This document shows positions 8,791-23,803 of a stretch of 64,000 nt of DNA, one piece after another (position 1 is the stretch's first letter; the number at the start of each line of letters is the position of its first letter). Origin of the DNA: Myxococcales bacterium (GTDB lineage Bacteria; Myxococcota_A; Polyangia; Polyangiales; Polyangiaceae); contig JAJZQG010000001.1 of NCBI GenBank assembly GCA_021847645.1, positions 41,823 through 105,822 of the forward strand. Direction: 5' to 3'. A program made the position numbers and the translations under genes. Below the pieces are notes generated by a model. It ran no database searches and had not been told where the DNA came from. It saw only the letters and a program-made list of their open reading frames with translations.

Positions 8791-9001
8791 TCGCTGGTGG
8801 CTCCGTAAGGTCGGCACACCATAGCGCGACTCGCCGCGGATGTGTGCCCTTCGCGTCATCCGCCGCGCGCCCGACCCGCGCCCCCACGGCGCCCGCCCTT
8901 CGTCGTTTTCTTGCCCGATGCGCCTCGGCCTGGAACAACTCGGGCAGTCCACCCGTCGGCCCCCTTGCCGTCGCGCCGGCGACAACCTGCGAACACCAGC
9001 C

Positions 9002-10699
9002 ATGAGAGCTCCCCTCCCGCTGCCCCGGCTTCACCAAGGCTCTCGCACTGCCGGCATGCTCCCACGGCAGGTCCTCGGGCCTCTGCTCGCGGGCATGCTG
9101 TGCTCCACCTCCGCCTGCTGCTCGCGCCACCGAACCGCCGACACCGGCGCGTCCTCGAGTCCCCCGGCCTCCGGCGTCTCCCCCACCGATCCCGCCGCGG
9201 CATCCGCCGACGAAAACGGAACGCCCGTCTACGAGGAGGGCGCCAAAGCCCCCCGGGTCGCGCTCGGAGGCGGCAAGGCCGCGCACGAGCTGCCCACCTT
9301 GCCCGGATCCCACGGGCACATCGGCGCGATCGGTTGGGAAGTCCCCGTCCACAAGTCCGCCGATCCGTTGTCGCCCGTGCTCGGCTACCTGCGTGCCGGC
9401 GCCGTCATCTCCGCCAGCGACAAGCCCGTCGGCAACAAGGACTGCACCGGCGGTTGGTTCGCGGTCGCCCCCTTCGGCTTCGTCTGCGTCGCCCCGGGCG
9501 CCGCCACGACCGACCTGTCCAATGAAGTGCTGCGCGCCATCCCGCGAGGTCCGGATCTCGACGAGACCCTGCCGTACATGTACGGCATCGCCCGGCATCC
9601 CGGGCCCATCTACGCGACCTTGCCCACGCGCGAGCAGGCCGCCGCCGCTGAACCTGGCCTCGACAAGCGCATCAAGGACTGGCTCGACCTCGATGATCAC
9701 AACGGCGCGTCCTTCCGCGCCGACTACTGGCTGCGCTGGAAGAACGAGCCGAACGTGCCGACACCCGCCCAACTCTGGGAGCAGCGCGCTAACCTCGACG
9801 TGCCCTGGTACCTGGCCGACGGGCGTGTCGCGCCGGGCAACCTCTCCGGCCTCGTCAAGGACAAGAACGCCGTCGTCGTCGGACAGATGAAACGCCACAA
9901 CGGCTTCGGCTTCCTCGATACCGCCGTCTTCGAGGGACGACGCTACGCCATCTCGACTGACCTGCTCGTGCTGCCCGTCGATCGCCTGCGCCCCATCGAG
10001 GGCTCCTCGTTCCACGGCTACGAGATTCCCAAGGACATCGATTTCCCCTTCGCCATCGTGCGCGCCCGCACCGCCTACGCGTACGCCATGGAGAAGGGCA
10101 AGCTCGTGAAGAAAAAGCAGCTGCAGCGTCGCGAGGCCATCAAGCTCACCGGCAAGCAGAACTTCTTTCACGGTGTGCTGCATTTCGAAACCGCCGATGG
10201 CCTGTGGCTCGCCGACCGCGAAGTGTCACGGCTCGACCCCGCCAAGCGCATGCCCGCGTGGGGCAAGAACGGCGAGCGCTGGATTGACGTCAACATCACC
10301 AAGCAGGTCCTGGTGGCCTACGAAGGAACTCAGGCCGTGTTCGCGACCCTCGTGTCCACCGGCGAAGCGGGGCTCGGCGATCCGGAGAAGACCAAGTCGA
10401 CCAAGCGCGGCATCTTCCGCATCGACCGCAAGTACATCAGCACCACCATGGACTCCGACGTCGTCGGCGAGGAGTTCGAGCTTCGCGACATCCCGTACGT
10501 GCAGTACTTCGAAGGCGGATACGCCCTGCACGCCGCGTACTGGCACGACGACTTCGGTACCCCGCGGAGCCACGGGTGCATCAATCTTTCGCCGGAGGAC
10601 GCCAGGCGGCTGTTCTTCTGGACCGAGCCCAAGCTGCCGCCAGGCTGGCACTCGGTGCGTCGCCCGCTCACGGGATCGGTTGTGTTCGTGCACCCGTAG
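9002..10699 (+). CDS. L,D-transpeptidase (YkuD) lipoprotein
   Basis: Probably cross-links or remodels peptidoglycan. The C-terminal YkuD domain carries 'HAAYWHDDFG' and the catalytic 'SHGCINLS', with Cys526 as the nucleophile. The N-terminus ('LPRQVLGPLLAGMLC' then 'STSAC') is a lipoprotein signal with a lipobox, so the enzyme should be anchored in the periplasm. Residues 50-350 are a large extension with Trp- and Tyr-rich beta segments, longer than usual for minimal YkuD enzymes. The start at 9002 is preferred; 9056 would give a more typical signal peptide, and an ATG at 8840 would add 54 shadow-like residues. It is divergent from the gene at 8790. Confidence 0.88.
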   Translation: MRAPLPLPRLHQGSRTAGMLPRQVLGPLLAGMLCSTSACCSRHRTADTGASSSPPASGVSPTDPAAASADENGTPVYEEGAKAPRVALGGGKAAHELPTLPGSHGHIGAIGWEVPVHKSADPLSPVLGYLRAGAVISASDKPVGNKDCTGGWFAVAPFGFVCVAPGAATTDLSNEVLRAIPRGPDLDETLPYMYGIARHPGPIYATLPTREQAAAAEPGLDKRIKDWLDLDDHNGASFRADYWLRWKNEPNVPTPAQLWEQRANLDVPWYLADGRVAPGNLSGLVKDKNAVVVGQMKRHNGFGFLDTAVFEGRRYAISTDLLVLPVDRLRPIEGSSFHGYEIPKDIDFPFAIVRARTAYAYAMEKGKLVKKKQLQRREAIKLTGKQNFFHGVLHFETADGLWLADREVSRLDPAKRMPAWGKNGERWIDVNITKQVLVAYEGTQAVFATLVSTGEAGLGDPEKTKSTKRGIFRIDRKYISTTMDSDVVGEEFELRDIPYVQYFEGGYALHAAYWHDDFGTPRSHGCINLSPEDARRLFFWTEPKLPPGWHSVRRPLTGSVVFVHP

Positions 10700-10703
10700 G
10701 CGC

Positions 10704-11192
10704 TTAGGGACAGCTCGCGCCCACGGCGGCTGCCACCAGCGTGCGGTCCACCCGCAGCGGCTTGCCGTCCGCATCCAGCGCCACCGCGTCCGCGTCGTCA
10801 TGGAGCTCCACGCGCAACGTGTGGCTCCCGGACGGCTCGGCCAGCAGGCCGAACGGCACGTCGGTCACCAGCGACGCCGTCTCGATCAGCCGCTGCCCGT
10901 CGACGTACATGACGGCATAGCCGCACTGCGGGTACACGCCGCACACGCCCGGCGGCCGGAGCGACCAGTTGGCCACGGCGATGCGGATGCGCGCCGTGAC
11001 CGGGTCTCCCTCGTGCAGCACGACGCACCCGCCCTCGGTCGGATCTTCCACCGAAAGCGCCGGCGGACCCGAGGGCGTGAGCGCGCTCGAGGTCGTCGTG
11101 CCACTGGAACACCCGGCGATCGCCGGCAACCCGCATGCGAGAACCGGGGCGGCCAATAGCCCCGCTCGAAGAACCCACGCCCGTGGCGTCAT
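10704..11192 (-). CDS. Putative lipoprotein of unknown function
   Basis: A 162-residue protein with a clear lipoprotein signal: 'MTPRAWVLRAGLLAAPVL' and lipobox 'AIAGC' near residue 28, then a Ser/Thr linker. The mature part is a single beta-rich domain with Cys pairs ('GGCVVLHEGD' and 'GVCGVYPQCGYAVMYVDGQ') and an 'SGSHTLRVELHDD' strand like Ig or bacterial homing beta-sandwiches. The start at 11192 was chosen for the signal peptide. It lies 14 bases downstream of glgP on the same strand and converges on the L,D-transpeptidase gene 4 bases away. No function recognised. Confidence 0.7.
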   Translation of the reverse strand: MTPRAWVLRAGLLAAPVLACGLPAIAGCSSGTTTSSALTPSGPPALSVEDPTEGGCVVLHEGDPVTARIRIAVANWSLRPPGVCGVYPQCGYAVMYVDGQRLIETASLVTDVPFGLLAEPSGSHTLRVELHDDADAVALDADGKPLRVDRTLVAAAVGASCP

Positions 11193-11206
11193 GTGCACGC
11201 TTCTCC

Positions 11207-13762
11207 CTACGCCCAGTGGATCAGGGCCATGTCGAACTCGTGCACCATCGAGCCGTGCACCGGCAGCACGCGTAGCGCGTACGCATGGGAGCCGCTCTCG
11301 TGCGACACCACGGTCCCCGAGAATCGGTAGCGCCCATGACCCAGATCCGCAGAGCACTCCATCGGAGCTACCTCGCCCTTGAGCAGCTCCTGTCCACCCT
11401 CCAGGTGGCCGTGATACAGCTGCACACGCACGTCCTCAGGCTTGAGCTCTCCGAGGTGAACGTCGGACTCCACGTGCAGCGGCACGCCGACCGGCACCTC
11501 CGTGCCGCCCTTCTCGATCACCGAGTCCACCCGCACCTGGCCCCAGGCGTCACGCACCCGCTTCTTCCACTCCGTGAGCTCTCGGGCACCGCCTAGATTG
11601 TCAGCCATCAGGCCGTGGCGACGCTTGATCGCGGGCACGTACACGTCTTCGACGTACTCACGCATCATCCGCGCTGCGTTGAAGGCCGGCGCAATGGAGG
11701 CGATGCTGCTCTTCATCATGGCAACCCACCGGCGTGGAATGCGGTCGAGACCGCGATCGTAGAACAGCGGAACGATCTCGTTCTCCAGCAGTTGATAGAG
11801 CGAGTGGGCCTCGATGTTGTCACCGTGCTCGGTGTCCTTGTACTCCTCACCGCGCCCGATCGCCCAGCCGACGTCCGGCTTCCATGCCTCGCACCACCAG
11901 CCGTCGAGCACACTCACGTTCAACACGCCGTTGAGCGCTACCTTCATCCCGCTCGTACCCGACGCCTCCATCGGACGCCTCGGGGTGTTGAGCCAGATGT
12001 CGACGCCGGACACGAGGCGCCTGGCAATGCCCATGTCGTAGTCCTCGATGAACACGATCTTGCCGCGGAATTGTGGCAGGTGCGACGCGTGGACGATCTG
12101 GCGAATCAAGTCCTTGCCCTTCTCGTCGTGCGGGTGGGCCTTGCCGGCGAACACGAACTGCACCGGACGGTCCTTGTCGCACAGCAGCCGCTCGAGCCTC
12201 GCATGGTCGCGGAACAGCAGGGTCGCGCGCTTGTAGGTCGCGAACCTGCGTGCAAAGCCGATGGTCAGCGCCTCTGGATCGAGTACCTCCCGCGCATACT
12301 GGATCTCGTCGCGGCTCGCTCCCTTGCGCTCGTTGGACTTGACCAGCTGCTGACGGCAGAACTGCACCAGGCGCATCCGCCGACGCTGGTGCGCCAGCCA
12401 CAGCTCCGAATCCGGGATGCGCCCGAATCGTTCCCACATCTCGTTGTCGTCGCCCTCGTCGCGCCAGCGCGGGCCGAGATAACGCGTCAGCAACGTGCTC
12501 AGCTCCGAGCACGTCCACGAGCCCGCGTGCACGCCGTTGGTCACGTGCCGAATCGGCACCTCGTGGATGGGAATGCCCGCCCACAGATCCGACCACATCT
12601 TTCGCGACACGCTGCCGTGCAGCTCGCTGACCGCGTTGTGCCAGCCCGAGAGCAGGATCGCCAACACCGGCATCGAGAACTTCACATAGGGATCCGTGAC
12701 CGAGTTCCTCCCCAACGCGAGAAGCTCGTCGGTCGACAACCCCGTCTCGTCGCGGAACACCTCCAGGTAACGGGCCGCGAGCGACATGTCGAACTGGTCC
12801 AGCCCCGCAGGCACCGGCGTGTGCGTCGTGAACACGTTGCCAGCAGCACACGCCTCCCGCGCCACCGGGAACGAGACGTGGTGGTCGCGGATCGTGCGGA
12901 TGATCCTCTCGATCGCCAGGAACGCCGAGTGTCCCTCGTTCATGTGGCAGAGCGTCGGCGACAGCCCGAGCGCGGCCAGCAGACGAATTCCCCCGACGCC
13001 CAGCAGGATCTCCTGGCGCACGCGGTGGTCGTTGTCACCCCCGTACAACGCATTGGTGATCTTCCGATCTTCGGGCGAGTTGTCCGCGATGTTGCTGTCC
13101 AGCAGGTACAACGACACCCGCCCGACCTGGACCTTCCAGGCCTGCACGCGCACCCGACGGCCGGGGTAGGGAACCTCGATGAACAGGCGATTGCCGCTGC
13201 CGTCCATCACCGGCGTCACCGGCAGGTCCGGCCAGTCGTTGAGCGGGTAACGCTCCATCTGCCAGCCGTCCTCGTTGAGAACCTGGCGGAAGTAGCCTTC
13301 CGAGTACGCGATGCCGACCCCGACCATCGGGATGCACAGGTCGCTCGCCGTCTTGAGCGTGTCGCCGGCCAGCACGCCCAGACCCCCCGAGTACACCGGC
13401 ACGCACTCGTGCAAGCCGAACTCCATCGAGAAGTACGCCACCAGCTCGTCCTTCATGTCCGCGTGCGCCGTGCCGAACCAGCCGTCGCGGGACATGTAGC
13501 GCTCGAAAGCGTTGTACTGCGCCTCGAGCTGGGCCAGGTACGCATCGTCCTTGGCGAACTCGTCGAGAAGAGGCTGCGGCAGGCGCGCGAGCAGCGAGAC
13601 CGGGTTCTGGTGAAGGCTCTCCCACAGGTTCGGGTCCAGCTGCTCGAACAGCTCGCGAGCATCGTGGTTCCACGTCCACCACAGGTTGTAGGCGAGCGTG
13701 CGCAGACGCTCGAGGGCGGGGGGAAGACTCGGGACGACATTGAATCGGCGCAGCTTGAGCAT
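11207..13762 (-). CDS. glgP: Alpha-glucan (glycogen/starch) phosphorylase
   Basis: Releases glucose-1-phosphate from glycogen ends. At 851 residues it fits the bacterial alpha-glucan phosphorylase subgroup that begins with a DUF3417 module ('LRTLAYNLWWTWNHDAREL' near residue 25). The GT35 core includes 'NEGHSAF' and 'THTPVPAGLDQF', and 'EASGTSGMKVALNG' holds the lysine that binds pyridoxal phosphate. The start is an ATG at 13762 with 'MLKLRRFNVVPSLP'. It is followed after 14 bases by a lipoprotein gene on the same strand. No other glycogen genes are in the window. Confidence 0.95.
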   Translation of the reverse strand: MLKLRRFNVVPSLPPALERLRTLAYNLWWTWNHDARELFEQLDPNLWESLHQNPVSLLARLPQPLLDEFAKDDAYLAQLEAQYNAFERYMSRDGWFGTAHADMKDELVAYFSMEFGLHECVPVYSGGLGVLAGDTLKTASDLCIPMVGVGIAYSEGYFRQVLNEDGWQMERYPLNDWPDLPVTPVMDGSGNRLFIEVPYPGRRVRVQAWKVQVGRVSLYLLDSNIADNSPEDRKITNALYGGDNDHRVRQEILLGVGGIRLLAALGLSPTLCHMNEGHSAFLAIERIIRTIRDHHVSFPVAREACAAGNVFTTHTPVPAGLDQFDMSLAARYLEVFRDETGLSTDELLALGRNSVTDPYVKFSMPVLAILLSGWHNAVSELHGSVSRKMWSDLWAGIPIHEVPIRHVTNGVHAGSWTCSELSTLLTRYLGPRWRDEGDDNEMWERFGRIPDSELWLAHQRRRMRLVQFCRQQLVKSNERKGASRDEIQYAREVLDPEALTIGFARRFATYKRATLLFRDHARLERLLCDKDRPVQFVFAGKAHPHDEKGKDLIRQIVHASHLPQFRGKIVFIEDYDMGIARRLVSGVDIWLNTPRRPMEASGTSGMKVALNGVLNVSVLDGWWCEAWKPDVGWAIGRGEEYKDTEHGDNIEAHSLYQLLENEIVPLFYDRGLDRIPRRWVAMMKSSIASIAPAFNAARMMREYVEDVYVPAIKRRHGLMADNLGGARELTEWKKRVRDAWGQVRVDSVIEKGGTEVPVGVPLHVESDVHLGELKPEDVRVQLYHGHLEGGQELLKGEVAPMECSADLGHGRYRFSGTVVSHESGSHAYALRVLPVHGSMVHEFDMALIHWA

Positions 13763-13930
13763 GGGCGCGGAGCATACTCAACGGCGCCGCACACGGAAGC
13801 AGAAGATGACGTGGGTCGGGTGCGCAAGAGCGTCGCGGGTTTGCCTCCGCGCGACGATGGCACAGCACGAACGGACGGCACGCGGCGTCTAGCCCCGAGC
13901 CTGCAAGAAAACGGCTGGGCGTTGCGTGCT

Positions 13931-17536
<3,606 letters not shown>

Positions 17537-17805
17537 GGGTTCACGCTGAGAAGCTACAGGGCGTTGCCCCTGCAGGCACGCCATGTATCGTCATTCGATG
17601 CACCTTCCCGTACACGCACCGAACGTCGGCGGCAAGCCTGCTCCGGACACGAAACACACAAAATCTAGCCCAATTCCTGAACGCGCGCACCCGGGACGTT
17701 CGTGCTCCCACCCTTTTTGCCCCCTGCCCCGACCCGGCCCTTGACAGAACTCCGATTCGGACGCATCCGTGCCGCAACCCTATCTACCAGAAGCGGTTTT
17801 TCGTC

Positions 17806-18150
17806 ATGCCCACCTACGAGTACGCGTGTACTGCTTGCGGACACCAATGGGAGCAGGAGCAACGTATCGTCGAGCCCGCCCTCGATACTTGTCCAGCCTG
17901 CCACCAGAAAACCGCCAAGCGCCTGGTGTCCGCCGGCAACTTCATCCTCAAGGGCGGCGGTTGGTACGCCGACCTCTACTCCAAACCCAGCCGCTCGGGC
18001 TCGGGCAGCGACGGTTCCTCCGGCAGGTCTTCCGCGTCGTCCACCACCCGCGTGCAGTCGACCGCCACGGTCCAAACCTCCGCCTCCAGCTCCAGCGCTG
18101 CCTCTGCGCCCACCGCCAGCAACTCCTCCACGCCCTCTTCGACGTCCTGA
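17806..18150 (+). CDS. FmdB-family zinc ribbon protein
   Basis: A 114-residue protein. Residues 1-45 are the FmdB/CxxC-CxxC zinc ribbon: 'MPTYEYACTACGHQWE' followed by 'CPACHQK' and the conserved 'GNFILKGGGWYADLY' end. The rest is a Ser/Thr-rich, low-complexity tail. FmdB proteins are named after a putative regulator of formamidase expression, but their role is mostly unknown. The ATG start is fixed by the family's 'MPTYEY' opening. It is the first gene of a rightward run that continues with a hypothetical gene, leuS and lptE. Confidence 0.88.
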   Translation: MPTYEYACTACGHQWEQEQRIVEPALDTCPACHQKTAKRLVSAGNFILKGGGWYADLYSKPSRSGSGSDGSSGRSSASSTTRVQSTATVQTSASSSSAASAPTASNSSTPSSTS

Positions 18151-18214
18151 CCTACACGCGAGAAAGCGCACCATCGCAAAGGGACGGCAGCCGGTGCTAA
18201 CGTAGGCCGTCCTC

Positions 18215-18820
18215 ATGAGCCCGAAGTCGCCCCCCGGCAAGCCCCGCAAAACACCCACCGTGAGCACCAAGGCGCCACGACGAGACCCTCAACCGGCCCG
18301 AGCCGCTTCCTCCCCGGACATCACCGTGGAACGACGCCCCATGGGGCGCGATACCCTCCACGCGATCTGGGAGGACATGCAGCATTCGTCCATCCCTCGT
18401 CCCCCGCTTGTCACCGTGGGCTACGACGAGGTGCCCGTCACCGACCCCAACGCGCCCAAGCCCGCCGCGGCTCGCGCGCCCATGCCCTCGGGACCCGAGA
18501 TCACCATCTCGGAGACCCGGCCCGGCTTCAGCACGCTGATCGCCATCGAGGAAGCGCTCGGCGACGAGAAGCGCGAGTCCGAGCACCCCAAGCCATTCGC
18601 CGACGCCCAGGTGCTTGAGCTGTTCACGTTCGTCATCCTCGACAGCACCATCACCTCCGCTGCGTCGGAGGAAGAGAAGCGCGCGTTCGTGGCCGAGCGG
18701 CTCTGGCATCGGCTGCCCCAAGGAGGCGTGTCGACGATCCGACGCGTGGAGGTGCGGCCCGCGGACGGCGGCGCGCTGCTCATGCGGGTCTGGTGCGCCG
18801 TGCCCCGGCTCAAGCTCTGA
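18215..18820 (+). CDS. Hypothetical protein, conserved-looking C-terminal domain
   Basis: A 201-residue protein not recognised. The first 110 residues are Pro/Lys/Arg-rich and probably unstructured. The last 70 ('VLELFTFVILDSTITSAA' to 'LLMRVWCAVPRLKL') look like a small alpha-beta domain. No signal peptide or membrane helix is seen, so it is probably cytoplasmic. It starts 64 bases after the FmdB gene and ends 73 bases before leuS in the same direction. Normal third-position GC supports coding. Confidence 0.65.
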   Translation: MSPKSPPGKPRKTPTVSTKAPRRDPQPARAASSPDITVERRPMGRDTLHAIWEDMQHSSIPRPPLVTVGYDEVPVTDPNAPKPAAARAPMPSGPEITISETRPGFSTLIAIEEALGDEKRESEHPKPFADAQVLELFTFVILDSTITSAASEEEKRAFVAERLWHRLPQGGVSTIRRVEVRPADGGALLMRVWCAVPRLKL

Positions 18821-18893
18821 CCGGCCCTTCCGGCCCAGTGCCCGGATCGAAGCAGCGAACGGCGTGGGTTCGTGCTAGACACGCCCCGCCCCT

Positions 18894-21370
<2,477 letters not shown>

Positions 21371-21374
<4 letters not shown>

Positions 21375-21943
21375 GGCGCGCGACGCTGTCGCCGCGCTGG
21401 TATGTGCGCCTGGCTCGCCAGGCTGGCGCGTGGGCCGTGCTCGTCCTGCCCTCGTGCGGGTACCGTCCGGCCGCGGACGTGACTGGGGCCGAGGCGCTGT
21501 GCGTGCGCACCACGACCACGCGTGTCGCGGACCCGGCGGCTGCGGCTGCTGCGGAATCCGGCGCCAGGCAAGCGCTAGCGCGCGCGGGACATCTGGGCGA
21601 GTGCGGCCGCGACCGACAGCTGGTCGTAGAGTTGGTGGGTTTGGAGGACGCGCCGGAAGGCATCGCGCGGTCTGAAGCTGGCCCCGAAGCGCGCGGCGAA
21701 CGGGTGGTGGTGGCGGTTCGGGGGACCCTGTTGTCGGCCGACGGGCACACGCGCGAGCGAGACCTGGGCGTGATGACCATCGGATCGACCTATGCGTACG
21801 CAGCAAGCTCTCCTGGCGAGCTCGAAGTGCGAGCCGCGGCGCGATCGGAAGCCGCATGGCGTGCGGGGCGTTCGATGGCAGAGCGGGCAATGGGCCAGCC
21901 CAGCCCCTCGGATCCACGCCCGTTGCAGCACGTCGAGCCGTGA
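21371..21943 (+). CDS. lptE: LptE-like LPS-assembly lipoprotein
   Basis: A 190-residue protein beginning at a GTG that overlaps the leuS stop. It has a signal peptide ('ARQAGAWAVLVL') with lipobox and mature start 'PSCGYRPAAD'; 'CGY' directly after the cleavage site is characteristic of LptE. The domain that follows is short and alpha-beta like, with strands such as 'RQLVVELVGLEDAP' and 'GERVVVAVRGTLLSADG'. LptE works with LptD at the outer membrane to insert lipopolysaccharide. The assignment rests on the leuS neighbourhood and the lipobox pattern more than on strong similarity. Confidence 0.7.
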
Positions 21944-22004
21944 ATTCCGCCAGATCCAGACGACCGTTGGCCCCGGTGCGAGAGGATGCTACTTTCCCTC
22001 CGAC

Positions 22005-22655
22005 ATGATCACGGTCGGCTGCGCTGGCTTCCCTGTCCCCGCGACGAGGTACTTCCGCGAGTTCTTGTTCGTGGAGGTGCAGGAGACTCACCTCGGAACG
22101 CCCGGGCCGGGGACCGTCCGTAGATGGCGGCGCGAAGCGCCGGACGGGTTCCGTTTCGCCCTGCTCGGGCCGCGCGAAATCGGCCAGGAGGGTTTTCGCG
22201 GCGGCAAGGTCGTGGAGACCGCCATGCGCACGCTGGTGCACGTCGCGCTCGAGCTCGAGGCCGACACCGCCGTGTTCGTCGCTCCCCCGGACTTCCCTTC
22301 CTCCCGAGCGAACAAGGCGGTCGTCAAGGAGTTTCTGCAGTCCACGCGCGACATGTTCAAGACCGTCGTGTTCGACCCGGGCCCCTTGTGGGATTCGGAC
22401 GAGACCGAGGCTCTCGTGTCCGAGGACGGCGCGCTGGTCGTGCGCGATCCCCTCAACCAGGGCATCTCGAAGCGTCCCGTGGCGTACTACAGGCTCCCCG
22501 GGCCTGCGGGACACAAGTCCCGCTATGAGGATCCGGCGATCGAACATCTGGCCGAGGTCGCCAAGTCGGCCACGCACAAAGAGGCCACGTACATCTTCAC
22601 GAACGTGGACATGTTCGCTGACGCCAAGCGCTTCCGGAAGGCAATGAAGCTCTAA
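22005..22655 (+). CDS. DUF72 family protein
   Basis: A 216-residue protein of the DUF72 (YecE-like) TIM-barrel family. It begins 'MITVGCAGFPVPATRYF', where 'VGCAGF' is the standard opening, continues 'VEVQETHLGTPGPGTVRRW' and 'GFRFAL', and ends 'ATYIFTNVDMFADAKRF', matching the family's typical C-terminal 'YVYFNN' region. The family's activity is unknown; metal binding has been suggested. The start was taken at 22005 because the upstream 71 codons are a shadow of lptE. Its stop codon lies inside the first bases of a dispersed repeat (22651 on). Confidence 0.85.
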   Translation: MITVGCAGFPVPATRYFREFLFVEVQETHLGTPGPGTVRRWRREAPDGFRFALLGPREIGQEGFRGGKVVETAMRTLVHVALELEADTAVFVAPPDFPSSRANKAVVKEFLQSTRDMFKTVVFDPGPLWDSDETEALVSEDGALVVRDPLNQGISKRPVAYYRLPGPAGHKSRYEDPAIEHLAEVAKSATHKEATYIFTNVDMFADAKRFRKAMKL

Positions 22656-22765
22656 ACAGGACCACGTTGAGATGGAGCCTTCTGGGACCGGTGGTGGCCG
22701 GGTCCGGGCTCGTTGGCCTCAAAGCTTGCCCGAGAAGGGCATGAGAAGCCGCGAATCCTGCAACG
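22651..22765. repeat. Dispersed repeat, copy A (probable mobile-element end)
   Basis: These about 115 bases match 63803-63917 in the same orientation, without gaps and at roughly 80-85 % identity by eye. The match starts at the bases 'tctaaac' in both places, and in copy A this supplies the stop codon of the DUF72 gene. On the minus strand both copies share a short reading frame ending 'DSRLLMP', then Phe or Ile, 'SG', then Lys or Met, then Leu and a stop, followed by a conserved 70-base tail. In copy A this frame meets a stop about 30 codons upstream, so it is a remnant. Confidence 0.75.
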
Positions 22766-22904
22766 GGGGCGTGCTATCTGGGCCCCGGGGACGGACAGGC
22801 GCAGCTGTCCGAGCCGGTCAACGCCCGAGCGTATCTTGGCGACCGCGACGGCAGCTATGGGCTGCGGAATCGCGCGACCTGATTGTCGATGAGTTGCGGC
22901 GTCG

Positions 22905-23240
22905 TCTACCGCTACTGCGCCGAACACATGGGCGGTCTTGCGCAGTCCGTACGTGGGGACGCGGGGTTGGACGCCAATAGGCGACCAGGTCTGGTGCAGC
23001 GTACCGTCGAGCCAGAAGCTGGCTTCGTCCTCGAAGACGAGGACCCCGCGGCAGTCGGCGAATTTTTTTTGATCGCGGGCAGCCGTACCTCCAGCCATTG
23101 CTGCTGAGCCTCGGCGTGAGCGCGAGCAAGCAACTTGCGGGGGCGCTGAACGGAGAATCCCAGGCGATGCAGCAGTCGATGGATGTGCTGCTTGTGGTAG
23201 CGCACACCGAAGTGCTCCTCGACCCAGTGCTGCACCTAAC
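22905..23240 (-). pseudogene. IS630-family transposase remnant
   Basis: On the minus strand the frame 'VEEHFGVRYHKQHIHRLLH' to 'WLEVRLPAIKK' matches the region of IS630 transposases just before the catalytic domain. The catalytic start then continues in the -1 frame as 'VLVFEDEASFWLDGT' with 'WSPIGVQPRVPTYG' and 'KTAHVFGAV', including the first catalytic aspartate. The frame change falls on a run of eight A (T on the plus strand, 23063-23070). The N-terminal DNA-binding domain and the C-terminal half with the remaining DDE residues are absent, so the gene is truncated on both sides and dead. Confidence 0.8.
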
Positions 23241-23803
23241 CACCCCGCACTCGCAGGTCGCGCCTCCTCCACCCAAAGTGCGGGGCAGGAAGGGGTCGCA
23301 CTTGCACCGAGACGATGGCTACGCTCTTCAAGCCCGCCTGCTGGCGGGCTCGCAGGATGCGAGAGCACGCGCCGCCCGCAAGGACCAAACGTCGCGCATC
23401 GCGCGATGCCCGCCACGAGGAGCCAATCTCTTGCGGGCTTGCGCGAGTCAATTCGGGCTGCCAACCGCGCCAACCCTGCATGCCCCCAGCTTCTGGGGGT
23501 ACACGGGGCAAGGCCGCTCGCGGGTCCCGGTCGTTGCGAACTCGCGCCGAGTGCGATCGCCGCGGGCGAACTCACGCTCGCCCTGGCGCTGCCGGCGCTT
23601 GATGGCTCCGGCTTCGCCGGTTGCTTGGCCCAGATGATTGGCCACAGCTCCGCGCGAGCCTGTTCAGTCGCCGCGCGAGTGCGCAGCAATCATCGTTGCC
23701 GGCAGCACCGGGCCGGCGGACGGGGGCTTCTTGGGAAAGCGGTGATGGGTGACGCAGCGAGATAGTCTGCGGCGCTCGCGGTGCGATGCGGGTGAGCCTC
23801 GGA
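23241..23803. other. Unexplained DNA, probably mobile-element debris
   Basis: These 563 bases lie between the transposase remnant and a lipoprotein gene. Several overlapping frames are open for 90-120 codons on both strands (for example 23406-23765 on the plus strand and 23448-23645 on the minus strand), but none shows a recognisable domain or a ribosome site. The base composition is like the surroundings. It may be worn fragments of inserted elements. No RNA gene was recognised. Confidence 0.4.

Noticed and set aside
6728..10183. A 1,151-codon open frame on the minus strand across the membrane protein and L,D-transpeptidase genes
   Set aside because: It is antisense to, or frame-shifted from, two genes with clear domains, and its translation is Gly/Arg/Ala-rich with no domain; long shadow frames are expected at this GC content.
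17741..17769. A perfect 'ttgaca' upstream of the FmdB gene as a -35 box
   Set aside because: At 17 bases spacing the -10 position reads 'catccg', a poor match, and the nearest AT-rich hexamer 'tatcta' is 34 bases away, so no promoter is called.
22672..22980. Plus-strand ORF starting in repeat copy A and a matching one in copy B
   Set aside because: The two translations differ at most non-conserved codons by amino-acid-changing bases, so the plus strand is not under protein selection; the minus-strand end is more likely coding.
23406..23765. 119-codon plus-strand ORF in the mobile-DNA debris
   Set aside because: No ribosome site, no domain and competing frames on the other strand of the same length.
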